Origin: Opacimonas sp040514355
Lineage (GTDB): Bacteria > Pseudomonadota > Gammaproteobacteria > Enterobacterales > Alteromonadaceae
Length of the DNA: 34,796 nucleotides
Reading direction: 5' to 3'
Assembly (NCBI GenBank): GCA_040514355.1
Contig: JBEVCF010000053.1
Coordinates: 1 to 34,796, forward strand
Below, piece after piece: positions 16,673 to 24,947 of the stretch (position 1 is its first letter; every line of letters starts with the position of its first letter). The notes beneath the pieces are model-generated. The model worked only from the letters and a program-made list of their open reading frames with translations, did no database searches and was not told the DNA's origin. A program made the position numbers and the translations under genes.

Positions 16673-17101
16673 TTATTCTCCTTCAAAGTGTTTTTTTTCC
16701 GCTGCCATTACATCCTTTAATTTAGGCAGCGCGGTACCTATTTCTCGCCCTCTGAGTCGCGCATAACCACTACAACCAACAAACATGCCAGTGGCCAGCA
16801 TGAGTTCAATCAATGCATACAGCCATTGAGCGGGTACTGCGTACCAAGCCGTGATACCGTGCATCATGTAATATAACACCACAAAACTTGCCCAGGCATG
16901 AGTATACGGTTTACCTTGGATGATGCCTTTGGCTGGAAATAGCAAGGGTAACAAATAAAATAAGAAAATAAATGTCGATGAATACGATTGTTCAGATACA
17001 AGGAAAAACTGCCATACTGCCACCCACACGAACAAACCAATGAAACTGTAAAGTGCCAAACGTTTAAAGATAAGTGTGTGGGGCTGAAAGGATGCTTGCA
17101 T
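16673..17101 (-). CDS. DUF2069 small integral membrane protein
   Basis: This 142-residue hydrophobic protein has four predicted membrane helices: LALYSFIGLFVWVAVWQFFL, STFIFLFYLLPLLFPAKGI, ASFVVLYYMMHGITAWY and LIELMLATGMFVGCSGYARL. The layout and the closing RLRGREIG are typical of DUF2069 proteins, which accompany wrbA and yfgD in many gammaproteobacteria. The ATG at 17101 lies 1 base after the preceding wrbA-type stop; an in-frame GTG at 17116 would overlap that gene. It is co-transcribed with its upstream neighbours and with the lipoprotein downstream. Function is unknown. Confidence 0.75.
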   Translation of the reverse strand: MQASFQPHTLIFKRLALYSFIGLFVWVAVWQFFLVSEQSYSSTFIFLFYLLPLLFPAKGIIQGKPYTHAWASFVVLYYMMHGITAWYAVPAQWLYALIELMLATGMFVGCSGYARLRGREIGTALPKLKDVMAAEKKHFEGE

Positions 17102-17102
17102 G

Positions 17103-17699
17103 TTATTGACTCTCACTTAATTTAATAGCTAGTGTAGCTAATCTCTGTCCTTGCGCAATCGCTAGTGCGTTTTCCTCAGGACTGAGTGTAGTGGTTTTGT
17201 TTACAGCAACGTGACTCGCGCCATAAGGTGTGCCTCCGCTTTGTGTTGAGTGTAACTCAGGAGCCGAGTAAGGCAAGCCACAAAGTAGCATACCATGATG
17301 TAATAATGGAATTTGCATACTGAGTAAGGTTGCTTCTTGCCCGCCGTGCATCGAGCCTGTCGACGTGAATACTGCGGCGGGTTTATCGATTAAATCGCCT
17401 GCTAGCCACTGCGCTAGAGTTTGATCGATGAAGTACTTAACCGCCGCAGCCATGTTACCAAATCGCGTTGGGCTCCCTAATGCTAGACCCGAACAATGTG
17501 TTAGCTCATCCTGACTGACGAATGGTGGGCCTGCGAGAGGGACAGGTGCCGCGTGTCCTTGCAGATTGGTTGTTACAGGAGGGATTTGACGCACTTTTGC
17601 TTCCATACCCGATGCTTCAACTCCTTTGGCAATTGCTTCAGCCAGCGCTTGCGTACTACCGTGCACCGAATAATATGCAATTAAAATATAGGGTGTCAT
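17103..17699 (-). CDS. WrbA-type NAD(P)H:quinone oxidoreductase (flavodoxin-like)
   Basis: This 198-residue cytoplasmic flavoprotein is expected to carry out two-electron quinone reduction. The FMN phosphate loop is at the N-terminus (YYSVHGSTQALAEAI). SPTRFGNMAAAVKYFIDQT and TSTGSMHGGQEATLLSM are the central WrbA-family signatures, and GLPYSAPELHSTQSGGTPYG resembles the WrbA substrate loop. The ATG overlaps the yfgD stop by 4 bases (ATGA), indicating translational coupling. The family includes WrbA proper and close paralogues, so the gene symbol is left open. Confidence 0.88.
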   Translation of the reverse strand: MTPYILIAYYSVHGSTQALAEAIAKGVEASGMEAKVRQIPPVTTNLQGHAAPVPLAGPPFVSQDELTHCSGLALGSPTRFGNMAAAVKYFIDQTLAQWLAGDLIDKPAAVFTSTGSMHGGQEATLLSMQIPLLHHGMLLCGLPYSAPELHSTQSGGTPYGASHVAVNKTTTLSPEENALAIAQGQRLATLAIKLSESQ

Positions 17700-18046
17700 A
17701 GTATTGCCAACACCGCTTCTGGAGGCCGGCCAATGGCTGCGGCATCTGGTGTGACTAAAATGGGGCGCTCCAATAGTTTAGGGTGCGCTTGTAACGCTGA
17801 GGAAAATGCTGCTTCAGAGCTCGTTTTGGCCAAGCCTGCGGTTTTAAACTCCGCTTCCTTGGGGCGCATCATCTCTAGTAAGGAAGTCGCTTTAAGCTTG
17901 TGTTTCAGGGATAAAATTTCAGCTTGAGTCAAACCATCTTGTAAGTACAATTTAGTAGTAAAGGGAATGTTATGCTGTTCTAACAAAGCAAGCGTTTGTC
18001 TTGACTTAGAGCAACGGGGGTTGTGATATAAAATGAAATCTGACAT
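17696..18046 (-). CDS. yfgD: ArsC-family (glutaredoxin-like) reductase YfgD
   Basis: This 116-residue protein is of the ArsC/Spx type. The redox motif is YHNPRCSKSRQTL with Cys12, and RPILVTPDAAAIGRPPEAVL closes the fold. E. coli encodes the same type, YfgD, next to bepA, so the neighbourhood supports the name. Arsenate reduction is annotated by similarity only; no other arsenic gene is present. The ATG at 18046 is chosen because it gives the family's normal N-terminus. A longer open frame to 18124 would overlap the divergent thioredoxin gene and has no homology-like content. A minus-strand TATAAT at 18060-18065 lies so close that the mRNA leader would be very short. Confidence 0.85.
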   Translation of the reverse strand: MSDFILYHNPRCSKSRQTLALLEQHNIPFTTKLYLQDGLTQAEILSLKHKLKATSLLEMMRPKEAEFKTAGLAKTSSEAAFSSALQAHPKLLERPILVTPDAAAIGRPPEAVLAIL

Positions 18047-18059
18047 GCTTAAAATTAGG

Positions 18060-18065
18060 ATTATA
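18060..18065 (-). promoter_or_regulatory. Possible -10 box for the yfgD operon
   Basis: A perfect TATAAT on the minus strand ends 13 bases before the yfgD ATG. Transcription from it would start only about 5-8 bases before the ATG. This fits the absence of a recognisable ribosome binding site, but no strong -35 was found. Confidence 0.3.
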
Positions 18066-18112
18066 GATAGTGTAAAGTGATTCGAATATACCTTTTTTTG
18101 ATGTGAACAACA

Positions 18113-18583
18113 ATGCAAAAACAAACACTTATTATTTGGTTCATTGGGCTTTTAGCTCTTGTTTTAGGGCTACTCTTTCATACTTATCAACGCAATGATT
18201 TCGAAGATTCTCAAGGCAACGGGTATCAATGGCGTACGTTGCGAGATCAAGTCGTAGTCGTGAATTACTTTGCCGAGTGGTGCGCGCCTTGTTTAAAAGA
18301 AATACCAGAATTAAACACACTACATGCGTGGAGCCTCACTCAAGACGATGTGACTGTGATGGCTGTCAGTTATGATCCCTTAAGTGTTGCAGAAGTGAAT
18401 GCACTGCGAGCAAAATATGACATCAGATTCCCCGTTATAGTAGATACAGGCGTAGATTTCCCTGTCAAAGCACCACAATATCTCCCTGCGACATTTTTTG
18501 TAAATGCAGGTGAGACTTCTCCACCATTATTAGGCGAACAAACGTTTGAGACGTTTGTAGAGGCGGTCAATCAAATCCGCTAG
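18113..18583 (+). CDS. Membrane-anchored TlpA-like thioredoxin
   Basis: This 156-residue protein has one N-terminal membrane anchor (residues 6-22) and a periplasm-facing thioredoxin fold. The active site is WCAPC with Cys57 and Cys60, preceded by VVVVNYFAEWC. The cis-proline region reads QYLPATFFVN. Proteins of this group (TlpA/ResA/DsbE-like) reduce disulfides outside the cytoplasm, for example in cytochrome c maturation; the partner here is unknown. It is divergent from yfgD and converges on bepA. Its TAG stop overlaps the bepA TAG within the palindrome CTAG, so no terminator can lie between them. Confidence 0.88.
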   Translation: MQKQTLIIWFIGLLALVLGLLFHTYQRNDFEDSQGNGYQWRTLRDQVVVVNYFAEWCAPCLKEIPELNTLHAWSLTQDDVTVMAVSYDPLSVAEVNALRAKYDIRFPVIVDTGVDFPVKAPQYLPATFFVNAGETSPPLLGEQTFETFVEAVNQIR

Positions 18584-20040
18584 ATACTTTTAGCAATCTT
18601 TTGCATGCGCTCTTGATTCGATCTAAATTGCTCAATACGAGCACGGATACGTTGCTTGGTCAAATGTCCCTCAGCGAAGTTAAATGCATATTGAAGCTCA
18701 TCAATCGCGCGTGGATACATGGCCATCAGCGCGTATAGCTCAGCTTTGCTCTGATGCATTTGCAAGCGTTGCTGTGAACGGGTGTATGCATCAGATAAAA
18801 GTGATTGAGCCAACAAGTGATCTGGTTCAATCATCAAAAAATCCTTTAACATTTCAATCGAACGGTCCCAATGCTTTGCTTCAAGGTAAGCATTGGCTAG
18901 ATTGAGCGTAACTACTGCATTATTAGGAATTTTTTGATTGATGGGTGTCAGCAATGTGATGGCAGCGGAGGGATTATCCAAGCCGATATACACATCTGTG
19001 AGTGCATCCAAATACGCAAAATTTTCAGGTTCAGCTTTGAGTAAGGATTGTAAAATAGCGTTTGCCTCGGCGTATTGCTCAAGACGCATGTGGGCAATAG
19101 CTTTGCCATATGCCCATGCATTGACAGGCCATTTTGATTCAATATTGCGGTCAGAAAAATATTCAAGGCTCACCTGTGCTTCGAGCATATACCTTGCGTG
19201 AATACGAGCTTTGACTAAATAAAACATACTTGAGCTGGGGCGATTTTGCCTGGGTAAGTTTTCAGCGCGATTTCTTGCCTCTGCCACACGGTCTTGCGAA
19301 AGAGGGTGTGAAAGTAAAAACGGAGGTGGGGTAGAACCCCAGCGATTTTGCTCTAATAATTTGCCGAAAAACGCCGCTGCAGAAAACGGATCAAAACCTG
19401 TATCAGCCAGAATCTTCATACCAATGCGATCGGCTTCGCGTTCGTGATCACGGGTGTGGTTCAAGGCAGTTTGGAGTGTCCCTGCTTGACCTGCATAAAT
19501 AGAAGCAATGCCTGCTTGTGGTGACGCTAGCATTAACAGTGCACCACCAATTAGAGAGGCCATTTGTAGAGGAGACGTTTTTTCCATCGCTTCTTTTTTG
19601 CGAACTAGATGACGTTGCGTGACGTGCGCAATTTCATGCGCTAACACTGAAGCTAATTCTGCTTCTGTATCTGAGTGATACAACAAACCAGTATGGATCC
19701 CAATATGGCCTCCATAAAAAGCAAAAGCATTAATCGCAGGGTTATTTACCATAAAAAATGTGAACGGGAACTTGGTATTTTCTGCATGGATAACCATTTC
19801 ATTACCAATTGATTGAAGGTACTGATTGACAACGGGGTCTTGTAGTACACCCGCTTGCCCTCGCATTTGACTAAAAAATAAACGCCCAATCGCGACTTCT
19901 TCATCCAGTGATAAAGCATTAGCAGCCACCACACCGATTTCTGGTAAGGTATTTTTGTTTTGTAACACTTGAGCAGCAACTTGCCCAGTGCACACAATGA
20001 ACAACATTACGACGAAAGTGTAATAGCTGCGCTTGATCAA
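18580..20040 (-). CDS. bepA: Periplasmic M48 metalloprotease/chaperone BepA
   Basis: BepA assists assembly of outer-membrane beta-barrel proteins such as LptD and degrades stalled ones. The protein has 486 residues. It has a signal peptide (MIKR, hydrophobic core, cleavage near VAA-Q), an M48 peptidase domain with the zinc motif HEIAH at 135-139 and the third-ligand region HEREADRIG near 199-207, and C-terminal TPR repeats. The start is TTG at 20040, supported by AAGGA six to seven bases upstream and by the complete signal peptide; the first ATG would remove the charged N-terminus. Its neighbours perM and yfgD are the same as in E. coli. Confidence 0.93.
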   Translation of the reverse strand: MIKRSYYTFVVMLFIVCTGQVAAQVLQNKNTLPEIGVVAANALSLDEEVAIGRLFFSQMRGQAGVLQDPVVNQYLQSIGNEMVIHAENTKFPFTFFMVNNPAINAFAFYGGHIGIHTGLLYHSDTEAELASVLAHEIAHVTQRHLVRKKEAMEKTSPLQMASLIGGALLMLASPQAGIASIYAGQAGTLQTALNHTRDHEREADRIGMKILADTGFDPFSAAAFFGKLLEQNRWGSTPPPFLLSHPLSQDRVAEARNRAENLPRQNRPSSSMFYLVKARIHARYMLEAQVSLEYFSDRNIESKWPVNAWAYGKAIAHMRLEQYAEANAILQSLLKAEPENFAYLDALTDVYIGLDNPSAAITLLTPINQKIPNNAVVTLNLANAYLEAKHWDRSIEMLKDFLMIEPDHLLAQSLLSDAYTRSQQRLQMHQSKAELYALMAMYPRAIDELQYAFNFAEGHLTKQRIRARIEQFRSNQERMQKIAKSI

Positions 20041-20219
20041 AATTTATCCTTATATATTGGCTTTTAACTCACGTAAGACGTGTATTAAAGAGTATACTCA
20101 CTCCGGGAAGTTCATTACATCACTGCAACAATTGTTATCTTACATGATGATTTTTGCTAGATGCTTGTTTGCATTTTATTTACTATATAGTGGCATTTAT
20201 CAAAAAGGAACCCGTAAGC
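20041..20219. promoter_or_regulatory. Divergent intergenic region bepA-perM
   Basis: This 179-base AT-rich spacer lies between divergent genes and must contain the promoters of both. I see scattered AT-rich hexamers (TATACT on the minus strand near 20089-20094, TATATA near 20182) but no pair with good -35 spacing. AAGGAA before perM and AAGGAT before bepA are the ribosome binding sites. Confidence 0.3.
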
Positions 20220-21275
20220 ATGTTATCTCTCTTCGAAAAGTGGTATCAGAGAAAATTCTCAGACCCTGATGCGTTAATGCTGCTTATCTTCATCCTGATT
20301 GTCAGTATCGTCTTACTGGTTTGGGGTGGTTTCTTAATGCCGGTACTCGTGGCAATAGTGCTGGCCTATTTACTCGATGGAGTGGTGACTAAATTAAGTT
20401 CATACCAGCTTTCTAGAGGCCTTAGTACGGTCTTGGTTATGTTACTTTTTATCGGTTTCACGTTTATATTGACTTTGAGTTTGTTACCAACAATATCGCA
20501 ACAAAGTGTGAATTTCATCGAAGAAGTCCCGGAATTTTGGCAACAAATTCAAGCCTGGCTGTTAACTTTACCAGAGAGTTACCCCGAACTTATTCAAGCT
20601 GAACAAATTGAATCATTGATGGGGGATATCAATGGTAAACTGGTCAATGCCACTGAAAATATTATCAGTATCAGCTTTGCATCTCTGATCAGTTTAGGCG
20701 CATTGTTGATTTATCTGATTTTGGTGCCGTTAATGATGTTTTTTATGTTAAAAGATAAACAGACACTCATGGCTAACATTGCTAATATTCTCCCCAATGA
20801 ACGTCGTCTGATCCGCCAAGTTGCCAATGAGATGAATATTCAAATTGCTAATTACATCCGCGGGAAAGTCATTGAAATTATCATTGTGGGAGCTGTTTCG
20901 TGTGTCACGTTTGCATTGATGGACTTGCGTTACGGTATTTTACTGGGCGTATTAGTCGGTTTATCGGTGTTAATCCCATATATTGGTGCCGCTGTCGTCA
21001 CTATCCCTGTGGCACTGGTGGCGTTAGTGCAATTTGGTTGGAGTGCTGAGTTCGGTTATCTGATGCTGGCGTATGCCATTATTCAAGCATTAGATGGGAA
21101 TTTACTGGTTCCATTATTATTTTCAGAAGCGGTGAGTTTACATCCTCTATACATTATTATCGCAGTACTATTTTTTGGTGGTGTTTGGGGCTTTTGGGGC
21201 GTGTTTTTTGCTATTCCATTAGCGACTTTAGTCAAGGCGTTGATTCATGCATGGACGCCAGAGTGGCAATCATGA
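20220..21275 (+). CDS. perM: AI-2E transporter family permease PerM
   Basis: This 351-residue polytopic inner-membrane protein of the UPF0118/AI-2E family has about eight membrane helices. They fall in two groups separated by the amphipathic region ending ESYPELIQAEQIESLMGDING. The C-terminal block with LVPLLFSEAVSLHPLYIIIAV and FFGGVWGFWGVFFAIPL is characteristic. Length and position next to bepA match E. coli PerM (353 residues). Its transport substrate is not established. The ATG at 20220 has AAGGAA nine bases upstream; an open extension to 20154 has no ribosome binding site. Confidence 0.9.
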   Translation: MLSLFEKWYQRKFSDPDALMLLIFILIVSIVLLVWGGFLMPVLVAIVLAYLLDGVVTKLSSYQLSRGLSTVLVMLLFIGFTFILTLSLLPTISQQSVNFIEEVPEFWQQIQAWLLTLPESYPELIQAEQIESLMGDINGKLVNATENIISISFASLISLGALLIYLILVPLMMFFMLKDKQTLMANIANILPNERRLIRQVANEMNIQIANYIRGKVIEIIIVGAVSCVTFALMDLRYGILLGVLVGLSVLIPYIGAAVVTIPVALVALVQFGWSAEFGYLMLAYAIIQALDGNLLVPLLFSEAVSLHPLYIIIAVLFFGGVWGFWGVFFAIPLATLVKALIHAWTPEWQS

Positions 21276-21408
21276 TGGCCGCGGTGATGGATTAAATTAA
21301 AATAAAGTCCTATTCTGGTTGAAGCATGGCTGTATACAGTTTACAAGTACAAAAAAGGGATTGCGCCTGCATGTCATTGTTCGACAAAACACACAGGGCA
21401 GTGCTTGA

Positions 21409-21885
21409 TTATGCTTGTGCGGATTGATTCAAATAATCTAATACAACGAGATGATGGTCTTTGGTTTTGAACTTATCAAACACTTGTTCAATCACACCAT
21501 TTTCATCAATTAAAAAAGAAATACGGTGGATACCATCATATACCTTACCCATAAATTTCTTCTCTCCCCACACACCAAAAGCCTCAGCTACTTGATGGTC
21601 TTCATCGCTGAGTAGCGAAAAGTTCAACTGCTCTTTTTCAATAAATTTGGGTAAGCGCTTGACCGCATCAGGGCTGACTCCAAACGTGACGACATTTAAG
21701 TTGGTTAACGCTTGTTGTACATCGCGTAGCCCTTGAGCTTGAATGGTACAGCCGGGTGTCATGGCTTTGGGGTAAAAGTAAACTAACACTTTTTGTCCCG
21801 CAAAATCACTTAATGTAATCGTTTCACCGTGTTCGTTCGGCAATGAAAAATTTGGCGCTGATTGACCAGTTGTTAATGTTTGCAT
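21409..21885 (-). CDS. bcp: Bcp/PrxQ-type thiol peroxidase lacking the usual resolving cysteine
   Basis: This peroxiredoxin of the bacterioferritin comigratory protein group has 158 residues and reduces hydrogen peroxide and alkyl hydroperoxides in the cytoplasm. The peroxidatic Cys46 is in AMTPGCTIQAQGLRD. E. coli Bcp has a second cysteine five residues later (TPGCTVQAC); here that position is Gln51, and the protein contains no other cysteine. It is therefore a one-Cys form that must be recycled by an external thiol. The rest follows E. coli closely (LLSDEDHQVAEAFGVWGEK, GIHRISFLID). It is divergent from dapA, as in E. coli, but without gcvR. Confidence 0.93.
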   Translation of the reverse strand: MQTLTTGQSAPNFSLPNEHGETITLSDFAGQKVLVYFYPKAMTPGCTIQAQGLRDVQQALTNLNVVTFGVSPDAVKRLPKFIEKEQLNFSLLSDEDHQVAEAFGVWGEKKFMGKVYDGIHRISFLIDENGVIEQVFDKFKTKDHHLVVLDYLNQSAQA

Positions 21886-22153
21886 AAAAGCTCCATTTCT
21901 TGAGTATTTGGAGTATGTGCTTGCGCATCATCTCATCAGAATAGTATAGGATATGCTTTATTTACGCTGGGTATCAAACAAAAGTTCAGGGTGTGAGTGT
22001 CGTCGTTCAGATATTGCTCAATCGGTCTGTGCTAAGGGTGAAAAATCATATTATTTTGTGTCATTTAAGGCCTAATGATACATTTTACCTTCGTAGTATT
22101 GCGTCTAAGTGATGAACTGCTAGAATCACGTGCGTAATTAATGAGGAGTCAGT
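21886..22153. promoter_or_regulatory. Intergenic region bcp-dapA (268 bp)
   Basis: In E. coli this place holds gcvR between bcp and dapA; here no GcvR-like reading frame exists. The right end contains the dapA promoter and ribosome binding site. The remainder shows a 40-codon open frame (21953-22075) without a well-placed ribosome binding site and nothing else I can interpret. Confidence 0.5.
22099..22126 (+). promoter_or_regulatory. Probable dapA promoter
   Basis: TTGCGT (22099-22104) and TAGAAT (22121-22126) are spaced by 16 bases, a reasonable sigma-70 pair. A GAGGAG ribosome binding site at 22143-22148 follows, five bases before the dapA ATG. Confidence 0.55.
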
Positions 22154-23029
22154 ATGTTCAAAGGAAGCTATGTTGCTTTAATCACCCCCATGTTGGAAAA
22201 CGGTGAGGTTGATTATGCCTCGTTGGCTGAGTTAGTCGATTTTCACATCGCGCAAGGCACACACGGTATTGTCTCGGTGGGTACAACTGGTGAGTCGGCA
22301 ACACTGTCGTTCGCTCAACATATTGACGTTATCAAAGCAACGGTAAAGGCTATCGACGGCCGTATAAAATGTATTGCTGGTAGTGGCGCAAACTCGACTG
22401 AAGAAGCTATCTTCCTACAAGACCAAATCGCTGATTTAGGGGTTGATGGTTATCTCAGCGTGGTACCTTATTACAATAAACCTCAGCAAAAGGGGATTAT
22501 TGCTCACTATCGCGCTTTGGCTGATGCCTCAAAACTACCGATTATTTTATACAATGTACCTGGGCGTACTGTAGCAGATATGCAAACTGAAACAGTCGCA
22601 GCGCTTGCTGAACATCCTATGATAGTTGGCCTCAAAGACGCGACTGGAGATTTGACTCGTCTTGCTGAAGCTCAAAAAATACTGCCTGACGATTTCTTGT
22701 TATTCAGTGGTGATGATGCCACTGGTTGTGAATTTATGTGTCGCGGTGGACACGGTGTGATTTCTGTCACGGCAAATATTGTCCCAAAACAAATGAAACT
22801 AATGTGTGAAGCCGCATTATCTGGTAATATTAACGAAGCGCAATCTATCGATGCTAGTATTGCCAAATTACATAGTGATTTGTTTATTGAGTCGAACCCA
22901 GTGATCCCCAAATGGGCGCTGTATAAAATGGGCTTAATCAAAACACCTAATGTGCGGTTGCCATTGGTGTTACCGGAACTTTCTAGCCAAGAACAAATCG
23001 AAGCAACAATTACAGAATATCAATTATAA
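22154..23029 (+). CDS. dapA: 4-hydroxy-tetrahydrodipicolinate synthase DapA
   Basis: DapA condenses pyruvate with aspartate semialdehyde, the first committed step to lysine and diaminopimelate for the cell wall. It has 291 residues (E. coli 292). The Schiff-base Lys161 lies in GLKDATGD. Tyr133 (ILYNVPGRT), Thr44-Thr45 (GTTGES) and the VVPYYNKP tyrosine pair of the proton relay are all present at the classical positions. A strong ribosome binding site GAGGAG precedes the ATG. It is the first gene of dapA-bamC-purC, with 13 bases to bamC. Confidence 0.97.
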   Translation: MFKGSYVALITPMLENGEVDYASLAELVDFHIAQGTHGIVSVGTTGESATLSFAQHIDVIKATVKAIDGRIKCIAGSGANSTEEAIFLQDQIADLGVDGYLSVVPYYNKPQQKGIIAHYRALADASKLPIILYNVPGRTVADMQTETVAALAEHPMIVGLKDATGDLTRLAEAQKILPDDFLLFSGDDATGCEFMCRGGHGVISVTANIVPKQMKLMCEAALSGNINEAQSIDASIAKLHSDLFIESNPVIPKWALYKMGLIKTPNVRLPLVLPELSSQEQIEATITEYQL

Positions 23030-23042
23030 TAAAAGGTTTTCG

Positions 23043-24140
23043 ATGAGACAGACGTTGTGGTTATCCAGCCTGGCAGTTTTAGCGCTATCAGGTTGTACAT
23101 CTATAGAAGAACGAAGAATTGCCTCAGGTAGTTACCAGTACACCCAAGTCCAACAACAAACACCTATCTCCGTTCCTGTAGGTTTAGATGCGCCATTAAC
23201 TTCGGCGCAATATGACCTTCCACACATTGTTGATAATGGTCAAGGCCTGGGTAAACAACTACCCGTTGTATCGCCAGCTTTGATTTTGACGACCGCACGT
23301 GGCACTTATTTAGAAGATGGTAGCGAAACGACATCTGTGGTCATTGACAAGTTAGACAACGAAGCACCTGTTGATACGTTTGTGCTACAACAAATTACTG
23401 GGTACTTAGATGCACAAGGTATCACATTTAATATTACCCAAAACGCGCCACTGACGATCAGAACAAATTGGATCACCGAAGCTTTGCCTTCTGATTCACC
23501 TTGGTATTCACTCGAAAAAAATACAAAAGAATTGGGTAAACGCTTTGCATTCACGATAGTACCTGCGCAACATGGAAGAACAGCAGAAGTTGAAGCCGTG
23601 TTAACCGATTTTGTTATTGCTGCAGGTGATGATTTAGTCGAATCTATGGATGCTTTTGTGAAGCGCGAATTAGAAGCTGACATCCTCAATGGCATACTGC
23701 AACGCTATGCGCAATCACAACAACTGCAAGCGTTTGAGAGAATGGCTCAAATTCGTAGCGGTATTGAAAGTAAAGTGGGCTTTGACAAACATGGCAATGC
23801 TGCGATTATTGCCAAAACGCAATACGATATTGCTTGGCCAAAATTTCAATTAGTCTTGCGCAAACTTGGTTTTAACGTAAAAGATTTAGATAAATCCAAT
23901 GGTTTAGTGTTCGTGAATTATCAAGGCGAGGAAGACAGTGCTTGGTTTTCGTTTTTTGGCAAAAATGAAGGTTTGAGTTTAGCCAAAAAAGACTACCGGA
24001 TCATGCTCAAACCACTTGGTGCAGACCAAACAACAATAACGTTTATGGATGAACAAAGTACCCCATTTACACCAGCAAAAATGACAGAGATATATCCCAA
24101 TTTTGCTGCTATCCTTCAACAAGATGATTTAGATCTTTAA
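23043..24140 (+). CDS. bamC: Outer membrane assembly lipoprotein BamC
   Basis: BamC is a lipoprotein subunit of the beta-barrel assembly machine at the outer membrane. The protein has 365 residues with a lipoprotein signal peptide and the lipobox ALSGC (Cys18). An unstructured N-terminal part with YDLPHIVDNG (the BamD-binding type segment) precedes two helix-grip domains. The second domain includes WPKFQLVLRKLGFNVKDLDKSNGLVFV (read in two parts). The ATG at 23043 is chosen for the signal peptide and the AAAGG upstream. Position between dapA and purC matches E. coli. Together with bepA, two outer-membrane biogenesis genes lie within this block. Confidence 0.93.
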   Translation: MRQTLWLSSLAVLALSGCTSIEERRIASGSYQYTQVQQQTPISVPVGLDAPLTSAQYDLPHIVDNGQGLGKQLPVVSPALILTTARGTYLEDGSETTSVVIDKLDNEAPVDTFVLQQITGYLDAQGITFNITQNAPLTIRTNWITEALPSDSPWYSLEKNTKELGKRFAFTIVPAQHGRTAEVEAVLTDFVIAAGDDLVESMDAFVKRELEADILNGILQRYAQSQQLQAFERMAQIRSGIESKVGFDKHGNAAIIAKTQYDIAWPKFQLVLRKLGFNVKDLDKSNGLVFVNYQGEEDSAWFSFFGKNEGLSLAKKDYRIMLKPLGADQTTITFMDEQSTPFTPAKMTEIYPNFAAILQQDDLDL

Positions 24141-24154
24141 TTTAGGTTTTATCC

Positions 24155-24868
24155 ATGCAAAAACGCGATGAATTATACCGAGGCAAAGCCAAAACAGTGT
24201 TCCATACAGATAGTCCAGAGCACTTAATTTTAGAATTCAGAAATGATACCTCTGCTTTCGATGGCGAAAAGATTGAACAACTCGACCGCAAAGGCGAGGT
24301 GAACAACAAGTTCAATCACTTTATTATGCAACACTTAGAGCAAGCGGGTGTTAAAACACAAGTTGAAGCATTGGTTTCTGACACAGAATCGGTGGTCAAA
24401 AAACTCGACATGATCCCCGTTGAATGCGTTGTACGTAATGTGGCAGCTGGTTCGCTGTGTCGTCGACTTGGTGTGCAAGAAGGCATGGATTTAAATCCAC
24501 CCACCTTTGAATTTTTCCTTAAAAATGATGCTTTGCATGATCCCATGGTCAATGATTATCACATCATTTCATTTGGTTGGGCATCAGCTGAACAAATCAG
24601 CGAAATGAAAGCACTGACATTCAAAGTGAATACCGTATTATCTGAACTCTTTGCAGCTGGTGGCATGATCCTAGTTGACTACAAACTAGAGTTTGGTGTC
24701 GATAGCCAGGGTAACATCATTTTAGGTGATGAGTTTACACCAGACGGTTGCCGCTTATGGGACAAAGAAACCCGTAACAAAATGGATAAAGACCGTTTCC
24801 GCCAAGGCTTGGGCTCAGTCGTTGAGACTTATATTGAAGTGGCTAAACGCCTAGGTTTAGACTTGTAA
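24155..24868 (+). CDS. purC: SAICAR synthase PurC
   Basis: PurC ligates aspartate to CAIR with ATP in purine synthesis. It has 237 residues, identical in length to the E. coli enzyme. The signatures are LYRGKAKTV at the N-terminus, LEFRNDTSAFDG, VECVVRNVAAGSLCRRLG, LVDYKLEFG and GDEFTPDGCRLWD. It follows bamC with 14 bases between them, and a strong terminator follows, closing the dapA-bamC-purC operon. Confidence 0.97.
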   Translation: MQKRDELYRGKAKTVFHTDSPEHLILEFRNDTSAFDGEKIEQLDRKGEVNNKFNHFIMQHLEQAGVKTQVEALVSDTESVVKKLDMIPVECVVRNVAAGSLCRRLGVQEGMDLNPPTFEFFLKNDALHDPMVNDYHIISFGWASAEQISEMKALTFKVNTVLSELFAAGGMILVDYKLEFGVDSQGNIILGDEFTPDGCRLWDKETRNKMDKDRFRQGLGSVVETYIEVAKRLGLDL

Positions 24869-24886
24869 TATTAGCCAGCCGGACAT

Positions 24887-24929
24887 AACCTCAAAGCACT
24901 GTATTCACCTTACATGCTTTGAGGTTTTT
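24887..24929 (+). terminator. Rho-independent terminator after purC
   Basis: AACCTCAAAGCA (24887-24898) pairs perfectly with TGCTTTGAGGTT (24915-24926) around a 16-base loop. The stem runs into five Ts on the plus strand. It closes the purC transcript, and the symmetric arm may also stop the convergent methyltransferase transcript. Confidence 0.88.
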
Positions 24930-24947
24930 CACGTTTTTATTTGCGGA

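Noticed and set aside
23306..23695. 129-codon minus-strand open frame inside bamC
   Set aside because: Antisense shadow of a clear lipoprotein gene; no motif or ribosome binding site.
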